Shown: positions 17,230 to 28,832, numbered from the stretch's first letter. The stretch is 64,000 nucleotides of DNA from JBDTSW01 sp963807385 (GCA_963807385.1 CAWEBQ010000005.1:82900-146899), one strand, 5' to 3'. Numbers and translations are program-made. The notes: a model not told the origin generated them from the sequence alone.

Positions 17230-17256
17230 ATTGTTCAGTGATATCGTCACGTAGGC

Positions 17257-18012
17257 ATGGAGGCGGCCGCCACAGAGGAACAGGGAGACGTCGAGCTCAC
17301 GATCGACGAGCTCGCCCGGGCGTCCGGCATGTCGGTGCGCAACATCCGCGAGCACCAGGCCCGTGGCCTCCTGCAGCCACCGGAGGTTCGCGCCCGGATC
17401 GGCTACTACGGGCCCGAGCACCTCGAGCGCCTGAAGCTCATCACCGAGCTGCAGACCGAGGGGTTCAACCTCAAGGGGATCAAGCGCCTGATCGACGATG
17501 CACACGGGGTGACCGACCGACTCGCCGCCGTGCGCCGGGCGGTGATCGAGCCGTTCGAGACCGAGCAGCCCGAGGTCTTCACGCTGGAGGAGCTGACCGA
17601 GCGCTTCGGCGCCGAGAACGCCGACGCGACCGAGCGGGCGGTGAAGCTGGGCGCCCTTGTCCCGCTATCGGACGGGAGCTTCGAGGCCCCGAGCCCATCC
17701 CTGCTCGCCGCCGCCGAGGAGGTCGTCTCCCGCGGGGTCTCGCTCAAAACCGCCCTGGCCGTGCTCAGTCAGATGGAGCACTCCTCGAAGGAGGTCGCGC
17801 GGAGCTTCGTGCGCCTGTTCCTGGAGGAGGTGTGGAAGCCGTTCGCCGACGCCGGCTATCCGGAGGAGCGCTGGCCGGAGATCCTGGAATCGATCGAGCG
17901 GCTGCGACCGATAGCCTCGCAGGCACTCTTGGCCACCTTCAGGCACACCATGACCGGCGAGGTCCAGGACGCGTTCGGCAAGGAGCTCTCGCGTCAGTCG
18001 AGGGGCAAATGA
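17257..18012 (+). CDS. MerR-family transcriptional regulator
   Basis: 251 residues. The MerR winged helix is at about residues 14-85 (LTIDELARASGMSVRNIREH then GYYGPEHLERLKLITELQ), followed by a longer than usual helical C-terminal domain with no obvious metal cysteines, so a stress or small-ligand sensor is more likely than a metal sensor. Start ATG 17257 follows a TATCGT -10 by nine bases. The coiled-coil gene downstream overlaps by ATGA. Confidence 0.88.
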   Translation: MEAAATEEQGDVELTIDELARASGMSVRNIREHQARGLLQPPEVRARIGYYGPEHLERLKLITELQTEGFNLKGIKRLIDDAHGVTDRLAAVRRAVIEPFETEQPEVFTLEELTERFGAENADATERAVKLGALVPLSDGSFEAPSPSLLAAAEEVVSRGVSLKTALAVLSQMEHSSKEVARSFVRLFLEEVWKPFADAGYPEERWPEILESIERLRPIASQALLATFRHTMTGEVQDAFGKELSRQSRGK

Positions 18013-18503
18013 GCGAGGACGCGCCTGAGACCGAGGCCGCGGCGCGGCCCGCCGCCGACGCGGCGGACCCCGACGAGGCCGCTCCGAAGCCGCCCGGGGC
18101 AAACGGTGGCCTGCTCGCCGACCTGAGCGGCGGGCTCTCGGGCGCGCTGAAGCCGCTCGCTGGCCTCGGGGGACTGGGCGAGGACATCCGCGAGATGACC
18201 GAGTACGTAAAGCGGATGGCCTCGAACACCGCGACGCTCCCCGAGGTCACCGACACGCTCCACCAGATCCACCGGCGGACCGAGCACATGGACCGGGAGG
18301 TCACCGAGATGCACGCGGCCGTCGAGGAGCTGCGCGACCTGCTCGAGCCGGTGGCCGGACAGCTCGAGAGCGTCGCGCGACTCACGAACCGCCTGCCCGG
18401 CGGGCGCAAGTACCGCCGGGCGCAGGCCGAGGCCGACGCGGCCTCAGCCGCGGAGGATGCCGCCCTCGACGAGGAGGCCGCGCGGGTCCGCGAGGCCGAG
18501 TAG
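18009..18503 (+). CDS. Coiled-coil protein co-transcribed with MerR, unknown function
   Basis: 164 residues. An Ala/Asp/Glu-rich N-terminal third is followed by LLADLSGGLSGALKPLAGLG, then a long heptad-like helix (about 60-130, with ATLPEVTDTLHQIHRRTEHM) and an acidic tail. No catalytic motif. The pattern is reminiscent of phasin-like or granule-associated helices but that is only a resemblance. Translationally coupled to the MerR gene by ATGA. Confidence 0.68.
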   Translation: MSEDAPETEAAARPAADAADPDEAAPKPPGANGGLLADLSGGLSGALKPLAGLGGLGEDIREMTEYVKRMASNTATLPEVTDTLHQIHRRTEHMDREVTEMHAAVEELRDLLEPVAGQLESVARLTNRLPGGRKYRRAQAEADAASAAEDAALDEEAARVREAE

Positions 18504-18590
18504 GCCGAGCAGGGGCAGAACAGCTCGGTGGCGGATTCTGCGGCGCTCCGACCGGTCGCACGGCCCGGCGGCGGTGAAGCTTCGACCCCG

Positions 18591-19742
18591 CTACGGGATC
18601 GTGAACCCGACCAGCTCGCTGTCCAGGAGCCTCCAGGTCGAACTCGTCTCCCCGCAGCTGAAGGAGAACACGTTGGTCCCGGCGGACACCGGGTGGACCT
18701 CGATCAGGCTGGTCTCCCCCTCTTGAGGATCGAAGGGGGCGATGAATTCCGTCTCGAGCTTTTGCCCGGTAACCCCTGATCGCAGGTCGCAAACGCCCGA
18801 GCCGGTGCCGAAGACGGTGGGGGGCCGGGTGCTGTCCCAATGGACGTTCGCGATCAGGACCGCCTCGGCGGAGCTATTGCTCGGAACCTCGAGAGTGACC
18901 TTCTTGCAGGAGGTCATCCCGCTGGGGGGCGAGCAGTTGGCTTCGTTGGAGGGGGTCGCCGCTTCACCCGAGCCCAGGGTCTCGCCCTCCGAGGCGTCGA
19001 GGTGCTGGCGGATGGTCTGCCCCTCGAGCAGTCTGGCGTCGGGAACCGTGGCCAGCGAGGCCTCCTGGATGTGTGCGCCGCCAAGCGTGCTGTTCAGGGA
19101 AACATCCGAGCCGCTGATCGAGCCGTCCACGACCTTCGCTCCGTTAACGGACCCTCCTTCGAGGTCGGCGAGACCGATGCTGTTGTCCAGCATGTCGATT
19201 CCGGTCAGTGATGCGTTGACAACGTTCGCTCCGTCCACGACGTTGAGTGCGATCCGCGGGTTTGGGTAGCTGCCGGTGAGGTGGCCCCCCGCGGCGCCGG
19301 TCGGCGCTCCGCCGGACAGGACCTCGCAGCTGACGGTGCCGTCCTGTTCGACCCGGCGGATCGCGTTGCCGGTCGGACAGCCCTCGCTCACCCGGCTCTG
19401 CAGCACGCTGGCGTCGAGGCTTCCCTCGTTGACTTGCTCAGTCGTCACCGAGTCGTCCTCCAGGTGCGCGCCGGTGAGGGCGCCGAGGGCCAGGTCGGAG
19501 CCCCCCAGGGAGCCGTCGGCGACCCTGCTCGAGTCCACGGCGTCGAAGGCGAGCTTCGAGCGACTCACGGCGCCGCGATTCAGATCGGCGCGTTTCACCT
19601 GACGGTTGATGATGTCCTTCGAGCTAACGGTGTCGCTCCCGGGCAGGGCCGCCGCGGTCCCGGCGGTGGCGAAGCAGAACAGGGAGATGTAGCCGACGAC
19701 GTTCGTGCGGATGTGCGTCCTGATGCGTCCTGAGGGGTTCAT
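18591..19742 (-). CDS. Secreted beta-solenoid repeat protein
   Basis: 383 residues. The N-terminus has a hydrophobic export segment (about 14-34). The middle (40-260) is built of degenerate repeats of the form VxDGSLxGxDLxLGxL or NSIGLADLEGGSV, which suggests a right-handed beta-helix. The C-terminal domain (about 270-383) has paired cysteines (CSPPSGMTSC and others) and may be a globular cap. Likely cell-surface or extracellular. GGAGG lies 8 nt before ATG 19742. Function unknown. Confidence 0.75.
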   Translation of the reverse strand: MNPSGRIRTHIRTNVVGYISLFCFATAGTAAALPGSDTVSSKDIINRQVKRADLNRGAVSRSKLAFDAVDSSRVADGSLGGSDLALGALTGAHLEDDSVTTEQVNEGSLDASVLQSRVSEGCPTGNAIRRVEQDGTVSCEVLSGGAPTGAAGGHLTGSYPNPRIALNVVDGANVVNASLTGIDMLDNSIGLADLEGGSVNGAKVVDGSISGSDVSLNSTLGGAHIQEASLATVPDARLLEGQTIRQHLDASEGETLGSGEAATPSNEANCSPPSGMTSCKKVTLEVPSNSSAEAVLIANVHWDSTRPPTVFGTGSGVCDLRSGVTGQKLETEFIAPFDPQEGETSLIEVHPVSAGTNVFSFSCGETSSTWRLLDSELVGFTIP

Positions 19743-19848
19743 TCGGAGGGCCTCCGTGGATTGACGAACCGCCCCAGCGTCTCGCGTCCCCGAGCCTGGT
19801 GGCATGGGGGAGATCCCTACTTGTGCCTACCGATCGCGCATTCGGGAG

Positions 19849-19885
19849 GCGTGATCATGCGGCTAGAGCGTGATCACGCGGCTAG
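19849..19885. repeat. Tandem direct repeat of 18 bp (GCGTGATCAYGCGGCTAG)
   Basis: Two copies, 19849-19866 and 19868-19885, differ at one base and are separated by one A. The second contains the 10-bp palindrome CGTGATCACG. It lies in the 207-bp gap between the solenoid gene and nrdJ (19743-19949); it could be a regulator site upstream of the solenoid gene, 107 bp from its start. Confidence 0.7.
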
Positions 19886-19891
19886 GTGAAT

Positions 19892-19915
19892 AGCGGGGGC
19901 GGGGTTGAACCCGCT
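19892..19915 (-). terminator. Possible hairpin downstream of nrdJ
   Basis: AGCGGG and CCCGCT form a 6-bp stem with a 12-nt loop 35 bp after the nrdJ stop. There is no U-run, so this is only a weak terminator candidate. Confidence 0.35.
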
Positions 19916-19949
19916 GCCTCCTGGTATTGCGTCCGACCGAGCTTGTCGC

Positions 19950-23927
<3,978 letters not shown>

Positions 23928-23961
23928 CCAACTCTCTCCTCGGACTGACTTTGAAGGTGGA

Positions 23962-24420
23962 CTATCCATGCTCGCGCGCGCCTCGGACGGAACCCCCCGC
24001 CGTAGACCCCCCAATTTCCGGGTTGAAATCCGGCAGCGTCCCCGCGAACTGGAGGTAGGCGCCGCGGTCGAGCTCCTCCAGGCGCCGGAGGCAGATCTCG
24101 CCGACGGCCGCCGCATCGATAACGCCTCCCCTGGCGGTCGCCGCGCGCCCGACGGCATCGACGACGCCGTGGATGTCAGCGGCCGAGACCGGGCGCTTGT
24201 GGGCGGCCCTCACCACTGCGCCGCGGAGCTTCTCGGCGTTAAACGGCTGACGCCGCCCGTCACGTTTTTGGACCCAGAGCCGATCGACGGCTACGCGCTC
24301 GAAGGTCGTGAAGCGCTCCCCGCACGAGACGCACGCCCGGCGACGGCGAACGGAGCGGCCTTCGTCGGCCGCGCGCGACTCCAGCACCCGTGTGTTCGCG
24401 TTGCAGCTGGGACACTCCAT
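23962..24420 (-). CDS. nrdR: Transcriptional repressor NrdR
   Basis: Zinc-ribbon and ATP-cone repressor of ribonucleotide reductase genes. The zinc fingers are CPSC at residues 3-6 and CVSC at about 31-34 with RRRRACVSCGERFTTFE; the ATP-cone starts WVQKRDGRRQPFNAEKLRGA. The tail extends past the usual length with a Gly/Arg-rich end. I chose ATG 24420 because TAAAAT ends seven bases upstream; an in-frame ATG at 24429 overlaps that element. It is first in an operon with nrdJ. Confidence 0.95.
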   Translation of the reverse strand: MECPSCNANTRVLESRAADEGRSVRRRRACVSCGERFTTFERVAVDRLWVQKRDGRRQPFNAEKLRGAVVRAAHKRPVSAADIHGVVDAVGRAATARGGVIDAAAVGEICLRRLEELDRGAYLQFAGTLPDFNPEIGGSTAGGSVRGAREHG

Positions 24421-24427
24421 GACCGCC

Positions 24428-24478
24428 ATTTTACACCACTGCTAGCGATCTTCCGCCACACCACACCACATCTAGCGT
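24428..24478 (-). promoter_or_regulatory. Tandem NrdR boxes and -10 element of the nrdR-nrdJ operon
   Basis: Box 2 at 24463-24478 (ACACCACATCTAGCGT) matches 14 of 16 positions of the published NrdR-box pattern ACACWAYATMTWGWGT; box 1 at 24433-24448 matches 11. The boxes are separated by 14 bp, close to the known three-turn spacing. TAAAAT (24433-24428 on the minus strand) is the -10, seven bases from ATG 24420, so bound NrdR would cover the promoter. Confidence 0.85.
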
Positions 24479-24480
24479 CC

Positions 24481-24520
24481 GGGGTCAGGCACCTCCGCTT
24501 CGCGGTCGGTGCCTGACCCC
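24481..24520. repeat. 13-bp inverted repeat, REP-like
   Basis: GGGGTCAGGCACC and GGTGCCTGACCCC enclose 14 nt that hold a further CCGC/GCGG mini-stem. It lies between two divergent promoters, so it is not placed as a terminator. It resembles extragenic palindromes mobilised by REP-associated transposases, but copy number cannot be judged from this window. Confidence 0.6.
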
Positions 24521-24545
24521 CGGGGGGTGGGCGCCGGGGCTGCGG

Positions 24546-24551
24546 TAGTCT
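24546..24551 (+). promoter_or_regulatory. -10 element TAGTCT, 8 nt before ATG 24560
   Basis: TAGTCT, eight bases, then the ATG of the hemolysin III gene. No ribosome site intervenes; a leaderless mRNA is likely. Confidence 0.55.
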
Positions 24552-24559
24552 CGTTCGGG

Positions 24560-25423
24560 ATGGGCGAGCAGCGGGCTGACGGGCCACGCGAGCGAATCGA
24601 ACGCGCCACCGGGCGCATGGGCGAGCGGCGCGACGCGGCCGTCGAGCGCATGGGCGAGCGGCGCGACGCCGCGGTCGATGCGATGGCCACGGCCCGCGAG
24701 AGCGCGGCCGATCGGGTCGCCACGGCCCGCGAGAACACCGCCGACGCCGTCGCGTCCGCCAAGGCGAGTGCCGCCGAGGCGATCGCGAAGGTGAAGCCCC
24801 GCCTCCGCGGGGTCTCCCACGAGTGGGCGTTCTTCCTCTCCCTCGGGCTCGGGGCCGCGCTGATCATCGCCGCGGAGGGCGCCAAGGCCACGGTCGCCGT
24901 CGCGATCTACGCCGCCAGCCTCTCCGCGCTCTTCGGCGTGAGCGCCCTGTATCACCGCGTCACCTGGAGGCCGGAGGTGCGCGTGTGGATGCGCCGCCTG
25001 GACCACACCATGATCTTCCTGCTGATCGCCGGCACGATCACGCCGTTCGCCCTCCTCGTCCTCGAGGGCGGTTTCGCGAAGGCGCTGCTGATCGGCGTCT
25101 GGGGCGCGGCGCTCGGCGGGATCGTCGTCGAGCTGATCTGGGTCGACGCGCCGAAGTGGCTGGCGGCGATCGTGTACGTAGCGGTCGGGCTGATCGGCGC
25201 CGTCGCCTACCCGGAGATCGTCTCCAAGGCTGGCCTCGGCGCCGGCCTCCTGATCGCGGCCGGCGGCGCGCTCTACATCGCGGGCGCCGTGATCTACGCG
25301 GCCGAGCGCCCCGACCCGAGCCCCACCGTGTTCGGTTACCACGAGATCTTTCATGTCCTGGTCATCGCAGCCGCCGCGGCCCACTTCGCGGCGATCGCGT
25401 TCTTCGCCCTGCCCGCAGGATGA
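24560..25423 (+). CDS. Hemolysin III / PAQR-family membrane protein with repeat-rich N-terminus
   Basis: 287 residues. From about residue 80 it has the seven-helix hemolysin III pattern with the conserved ALYHRVTW, MRRLDHTMIFLLIAGT and a C-terminal YHEIFHVLVI that supply the metal-binding His and Asp residues. The first 75 residues are a charged amphipathic region built of 11-residue repeats (ERMGERRDAAV, then ATARESAADRV and ATARENTADAV), which is unusual for the family and may form a membrane-surface or coiled helix. Co-transcribed with the VOC gene by ATGA overlap. Confidence 0.87.
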   Translation: MGEQRADGPRERIERATGRMGERRDAAVERMGERRDAAVDAMATARESAADRVATARENTADAVASAKASAAEAIAKVKPRLRGVSHEWAFFLSLGLGAALIIAAEGAKATVAVAIYAASLSALFGVSALYHRVTWRPEVRVWMRRLDHTMIFLLIAGTITPFALLVLEGGFAKALLIGVWGAALGGIVVELIWVDAPKWLAAIVYVAVGLIGAVAYPEIVSKAGLGAGLLIAAGGALYIAGAVIYAAERPDPSPTVFGYHEIFHVLVIAAAAAHFAAIAFFALPAG

Positions 25424-25800
25424 GCGAGGCGCCCGGGCGCATCGTCGGCGTCGGGGGCGTCTTCCGCCGCGCGAAGGACCCGGACGCTCTGCGCGCCTTC
25501 TACGCCGAGCGGCTCGGCCTGCCGGTCCACGACGGGACCGGGATGCTCCGCGACGAGGGCGGCATGACCGTCGTCGGGTTCTTCGATGCGGACACCGAGT
25601 ACTTCGGGCCTGCCGGCCAGGAGTCGATGTTCAACTTCCGCGTCGACGACCTCGACGCCCTGCTGGCCCGCCTGCGCGCCGGTGGAGCCGAGGTCGACGA
25701 GGAGCAGGGGATCGAGGAGATGGACGGCATCGGCCGCTTCGCCTGGCTGACCGACCCGGACGGCAACCGCGTCGAGCTCTGGGAGCCCGAATCCCGGTAA
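25420..25800 (+). CDS. VOC-superfamily (glyoxalase/bleomycin-resistance-like) protein
   Basis: 126 residues, a single vicinal-oxygen-chelate unit: VGGVFRRAKDPDALRAFYAE at the N-terminus, MFNFRVDDLDALLARLRAGG in the middle and the C-terminal FAWLTDPDGNRVELWEP, with the Glu of VELWEP being the usual metal ligand. The substrate is unknown. The start overlaps the hemolysin III stop, so the two are made together. Confidence 0.88.
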   Translation: MSEAPGRIVGVGGVFRRAKDPDALRAFYAERLGLPVHDGTGMLRDEGGMTVVGFFDADTEYFGPAGQESMFNFRVDDLDALLARLRAGGAEVDEEQGIEEMDGIGRFAWLTDPDGNRVELWEPESR

Positions 25801-25802
25801 GC

Positions 25803-25836
25803 GTCCTGGATAGCCGGGGCGGTGTCCCGGTAGGAC
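25803..25836. terminator. Hairpin between convergent genes
   Basis: Outer stem GTCCT/AGGAC and inner stem CCGGG/CCCGG form a two-part hairpin in the 51-bp gap between the VOC and FMN-reductase stops. It probably serves both directions; there is no clear T-run. Confidence 0.55.
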
Positions 25837-25851
25837 AGGACACTTCCTGGG

Positions 25852-26430
25852 TTAGGCGGCCGCGAGGGCCGGCTGGGGCACCTCGACGGCCTCGGCCGGC
25901 TGCGCGGCCTCGACCAGCTCTTCGAGAATCTCCCTCATCGCATCTTGGACGGCTTCCTCCCGCAGGGAGCCGTCTGAACTGAACGCCTCCGCGGCGTAGG
26001 CAACCGGCAGCTCCTCATCCACCACCCGCGCATGGAGCGCCCCCAGCACCCGCCGCAGATCGGCCTGAGCCCAGACCGCGCCGAACGAGCCCGTGCTCGC
26101 GCCCACCACCGCCACGGACTTCCCGCTCAGCGGGTTCCCGGCGACAGGCCGCGAGACCCAGTCGATCGCGTTCTTGAGCTGGCCCGGGATCGAGTGGTTG
26201 TACTCGGGGGTCGCGAAGAGCACCGCGTCGGCCTCGGCCAGCGCGCGCTTGAGCTCGACGACGGACTCGGGCGGCGTGGCCTCCGCGTCCTCGGAGAACG
26301 GCGGGATGTCGGCGAGCCCATCCCAGATCACCAGCTCCGCCGCGGGCGGCAGCAGCTCCGAAGCCGCCCGCAGCAGGCCGGTGTTGTGGGACTCCCGGCG
26401 GAGGGAGCCGGAGATGCCCAGGAGCTTCAT
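25852..26430 (-). CDS. NADPH-dependent FMN reductase-family protein
   Basis: 192 residues of the flavodoxin-like NAD(P)H-dependent FMN or quinone reductase family. The FMN phosphate loop is GISGSLRRESHNTGLLR; the isoalloxazine-side motif TPEYNHSIPGQLKNAIDWVS is clear; GASTGSFGAVWAQ follows. GGAGG lies 9 nt before the ATG. It follows the YceI gene by four bases and is likely its operon partner. Together they suggest an oxidative or quinone-stress role under MarR control. Confidence 0.92.
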   Translation of the reverse strand: MKLLGISGSLRRESHNTGLLRAASELLPPAAELVIWDGLADIPPFSEDAEATPPESVVELKRALAEADAVLFATPEYNHSIPGQLKNAIDWVSRPVAGNPLSGKSVAVVGASTGSFGAVWAQADLRRVLGALHARVVDEELPVAYAAEAFSSDGSLREEAVQDAMREILEELVEAAQPAEAVEVPQPALAAA

Positions 26431-26434
26431 GGCC

Positions 26435-26989
26435 CTACGCCTCCTCGGGGACCAGCTCGAGGTTGACCACGAGCTTCACGTCGTTGCCAAGGGCGAATCC
26501 GCCCTTCGGCAGTGCCGCGTTCCAGTCGATGCCGTACTCGCGGCGATCGACAGTCGTCTCCAGCGCGAAACCGATCCGCTCGCCGCCGCCCATGTCGGCC
26601 TCGACGCGTTCGAAGCGGCCCGTCGCCTCGATCGGCCTCGTGATCCCGCGAATGGTGAGCTCACCGTCGAGGGTCACGTCCCCATCCTCGGCCACGCGGA
26701 CGGCGTCGGAGGCGAATTCGATTCGGGGGCTGCTCTCCGCGTCGAAGAAGTCCGGGCTCTGAAGGTGCCCGGCGAGGTTCTCGTCGCGCACGTCGATGCT
26801 CGCCACCTCGGCGGAGCCGGCAAGCCGCGTCGCCCCGTTGCGGTTGTCGAGAGTGGCGTCGTACTCGCGGAACGATCCGCGGAACGTGGAGATCATGTGC
26901 TTGACCTCGAAGCCGACGGTGGAATGAACCGGGTCGATCCGGAACACGCCGGCCGGGATCGCGGTCTGGATGGTGGTCGCTGTGCTCAT
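26435..26989 (-). CDS. YceI-family (lipocalin-like isoprenoid-binding) protein
   Basis: 184 residues: GVFRIDPVHSTVGFEVKHM at the start, then SIDVRDENLAGHLQSPDFFD and the closing LVVNLELVPEEA, a typical YceI beta-barrel that binds long isoprenoids such as polyprenyl quinones. There is no signal peptide, so it is cytoplasmic. ATG 26989 has AGGAG 8-9 nt upstream; a longer in-frame start (27028) would overlap the operator repeats. Divergent from MarR. Confidence 0.9.
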   Translation of the reverse strand: MSTATTIQTAIPAGVFRIDPVHSTVGFEVKHMISTFRGSFREYDATLDNRNGATRLAGSAEVASIDVRDENLAGHLQSPDFFDAESSPRIEFASDAVRVAEDGDVTLDGELTIRGITRPIEATGRFERVEADMGGGERIGFALETTVDRREYGIDWNAALPKGGFALGNDVKLVVNLELVPEEA

Positions 26990-27006
26990 GTTTCCGCTCC
27001 TGTTGA

Positions 27007-27084
27007 TTGACGTGGAAATGATTGACACGGAAAGCAGGCTAGCAGGAAAGCGCTTGACAAGGAAACTATTTAATCGGATACCAT
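27007..27084. promoter_or_regulatory. Three direct repeats TTGAC(N)2GGAAA and marR promoter
   Basis: Copies at 27007-27018, 27022-27033 and 27054-27065 lie in the divergent gap between YceI and MarR. The third overlaps the consensus -35 TTGACA (27054-27059), part of the palindrome CTTGACAAG. The marR -10 is GATACC/TACCAT (27077-27084), 6 nt before ATG 27091. These look like regulator-binding repeats controlling both directions. Confidence 0.6.
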
Positions 27085-27090
27085 CTGCTC

Positions 27091-27573
27091 ATGGCCCTCT
27101 CGGAAAAGCACCTCGACGCCTGGCGCGCAGTCGTCACCAGTCACGCAGCGGTGACCGAGAGGGTCGGCAAGGCCTTCGCGGCACAGGATCTGCCACCGCT
27201 CTCCTGGTTCGAGCTTCTGTGGGCGATCGACAAGAGCCCAACCGGCCGCCCGCGGATGAGCGATCTGGCCGAGTACCTAACGCTCAGCCGCGGTGGCATC
27301 ACCAAGCTCGTCGACCGGCTCACGGATGCCGGGTACATCGAGCGCGTCTCCTGCGCCGAGGACCGGCGGAGCCTCCAAGCCGAGCTCACCCCCGCGGGCG
27401 AGCGCATGCTCGAGGAGATGCGCGAGGTCTACACCGCCGAGCTCGCGCGGCACTTCTCCAACATCACTGCGACGGAGGCGGAGCTCATCACCGAGGCGCT
27501 CGCGCGGGCCACCCAGAGCACCTGCGATGCCGAGTCAGCCGACGGCGGCGAGCCTCACGTCGAGGCCGCCTGA
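27091..27573 (+). CDS. MarR-family transcriptional regulator
   Basis: 160 residues with the MarR winged helix: LSWFELLWAIDKSP, MSDLAEYLTLSRGGITKLVD (recognition helix) and the wing CAEDRRSLQAELTPAGERML with the conserved DxRS-type residues. Two cysteines in the domain and tail could be redox sensors, but this is speculative. Probably represses the divergent YceI-FMN reductase operon and itself. The ATG follows the -10 by only six bases. Confidence 0.93.
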   Translation: MALSEKHLDAWRAVVTSHAAVTERVGKAFAAQDLPPLSWFELLWAIDKSPTGRPRMSDLAEYLTLSRGGITKLVDRLTDAGYIERVSCAEDRRSLQAELTPAGERMLEEMREVYTAELARHFSNITATEAELITEALARATQSTCDAESADGGEPHVEAA

Positions 27574-27575
27574 CG

Positions 27576-28322
27576 CTAGCCCGCGTGGGCGGCGGCGTGG
27601 CTTACCTTCGCCGCCTCGATCAGCGCCAGCACCTCGGACTCGCGCCCCTCGCGGACAAGCTCGACCGGGTCGGTGTCGCCGTTTACGATCCCCTCGAAGA
27701 ACTCCTTGCGGTCGTGGTAGGTCGGCAGGTTGCCCTTCGCCCAGCCGCGCGCGTCGTTCAGCATGATCGCGAGGCGCGCGTAGGGCTCGCCGAAGCCCTC
27801 GGCGATCTCCCGCTTCATCCGTTTCGCGAGGGCCGGCGAAGCCCCGGCGGTGGAGATCGCGATCGCCAGGGGACCGGTGCGAACGATCGCGGGCAGGATG
27901 AAGTTGCACAGCGGCGGGACGTCGACGACGTTGACGAGCATCGCCCGGCGCTCGGCTGCCTCGTAGACGGAAACGTTGACGTCGGTGTCGTTGGTCGCCG
28001 CGATCGCCATGAACTTGCCCTCGAGGTCCGCGTCGGTATAGGCGCGTTGCTCCCACGCGATCGTGCCCTCGCCCGCGAGCTCGCGCAGCCCCTCGACCGC
28101 GTCAGGGGCAATCAGCGTCACGTCCGCGTCGCAGGCCAGAAGGCCCTCGACCTTCTCGAGCCCGATCTCGCCACCGCCGACCACGAGGCAGTTGCGCCCG
28201 GACAGGCGCAGGCAGGCGATGTAGAGGGGGGTGTCGAGCATCCCCTGTACGCATGACTGGTCGCAGATCCCCTTGCGGAGCTGGCAGACGCACTCTTTAC
28301 CCGCGAAGGCCTGGGCCGGCAT
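27576..28322 (-). CDS. Precorrin-2 dehydrogenase / siroheme synthase N-terminal domain protein
   Basis: NAD-dependent dehydrogenase of siroheme synthesis, without the CysG methyltransferase half. The Rossmann motif is CLVVGGGEIGLEKVEGLL, with AATNDTDVN and the siroheme-synthase dimer region TAGASPALAKRMKREI. With the ATG at 28322 the protein has 248 residues and an unusual Cys cluster, CVCQLRKGICDQSC (about 11-24), before the usual start; a later ATG at 28241 (MLDTPLYIAC) would remove it. It follows the DUF3291 gene by 11 nt. Confidence 0.88.
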   Translation of the reverse strand: MPAQAFAGKECVCQLRKGICDQSCVQGMLDTPLYIACLRLSGRNCLVVGGGEIGLEKVEGLLACDADVTLIAPDAVEGLRELAGEGTIAWEQRAYTDADLEGKFMAIAATNDTDVNVSVYEAAERRAMLVNVVDVPPLCNFILPAIVRTGPLAIAISTAGASPALAKRMKREIAEGFGEPYARLAIMLNDARGWAKGNLPTYHDRKEFFEGIVNGDTDPVELVREGRESEVLALIEAAKVSHAAAHAG

Positions 28323-28333
28323 CGCCCCAGAGG

Positions 28334-28819
28334 TTAGAGCGCGCCGCTCGTCCGCTGGGCGCCCCGCGGCGCCCCGGGATCGAACCGCCGCTTGAAGGTG
28401 AACGCGCTAGGCGTCGGACCGTCGCGGCGCAGCATGTCCAGGCGCTCGGCCGCCTCAGCCACCGCCGGCCGGTGCCCGGCCGGCACCCACCAGAGGCACA
28501 TGAACAGCTTCATGTGCTCAAACCACTCACGCCGCCGGCGCATCACCGCAAGGTGGTCGCTCGCGTAGACGAACTCCCAGAGGGCGTCGATCGAGCTCCA
28601 CACGGACAGGTTCACGATCAGCGAGTCGTCGCCGGGGATCGTGAGCGCCGTGGCGTTTCCGGTGTCGTCCTGGAGGCGCCAGACGAAGCCGGGGGCCGCG
28701 TCGGCGATCGCGTTTACGGGCTCCAGGTTGGCCGCGAACTCGGCCAGCTGCGGCGAGTCGATCGGCGCCTTCGGTCTCGCGACGTTCACCTGGGCGATGT
28801 GAAATGAGGGCTCCGCCAC
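28334..28819 (-). CDS. DUF3291 family protein
   Basis: 161 residues. Diagnostic stretches are FHIAQVNVARPKAPIDSPQL, NLSVWSSIDALWEFVYASDH and CLWWVPAGHRP, which match the DUF3291 (antibiotic-biosynthesis-monooxygenase-like, ferredoxin-fold) family; some members bind haem-like ligands but the role is unknown. GTG 28819 lies seven bases after TAGGTT, so the longer upstream frame is not used. Likely co-transcribed with the siroheme gene. Confidence 0.85.
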   Translation of the reverse strand: MAEPSFHIAQVNVARPKAPIDSPQLAEFAANLEPVNAIADAAPGFVWRLQDDTGNATALTIPGDDSLIVNLSVWSSIDALWEFVYASDHLAVMRRRREWFEHMKLFMCLWWVPAGHRPAVAEAAERLDMLRRDGPTPSAFTFKRRFDPGAPRGAQRTSGAL

Positions 28820-28826
28820 GGGACGA

Positions 28827-28832
28827 AACCTA
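28827..28832 (-). promoter_or_regulatory. -10 element TAGGTT, 7 nt before GTG 28819
   Basis: TAGGTT on the minus strand, seven bases, then the DUF3291 GTG. Probably drives DUF3291 and the siroheme gene leaderless. Confidence 0.5.
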
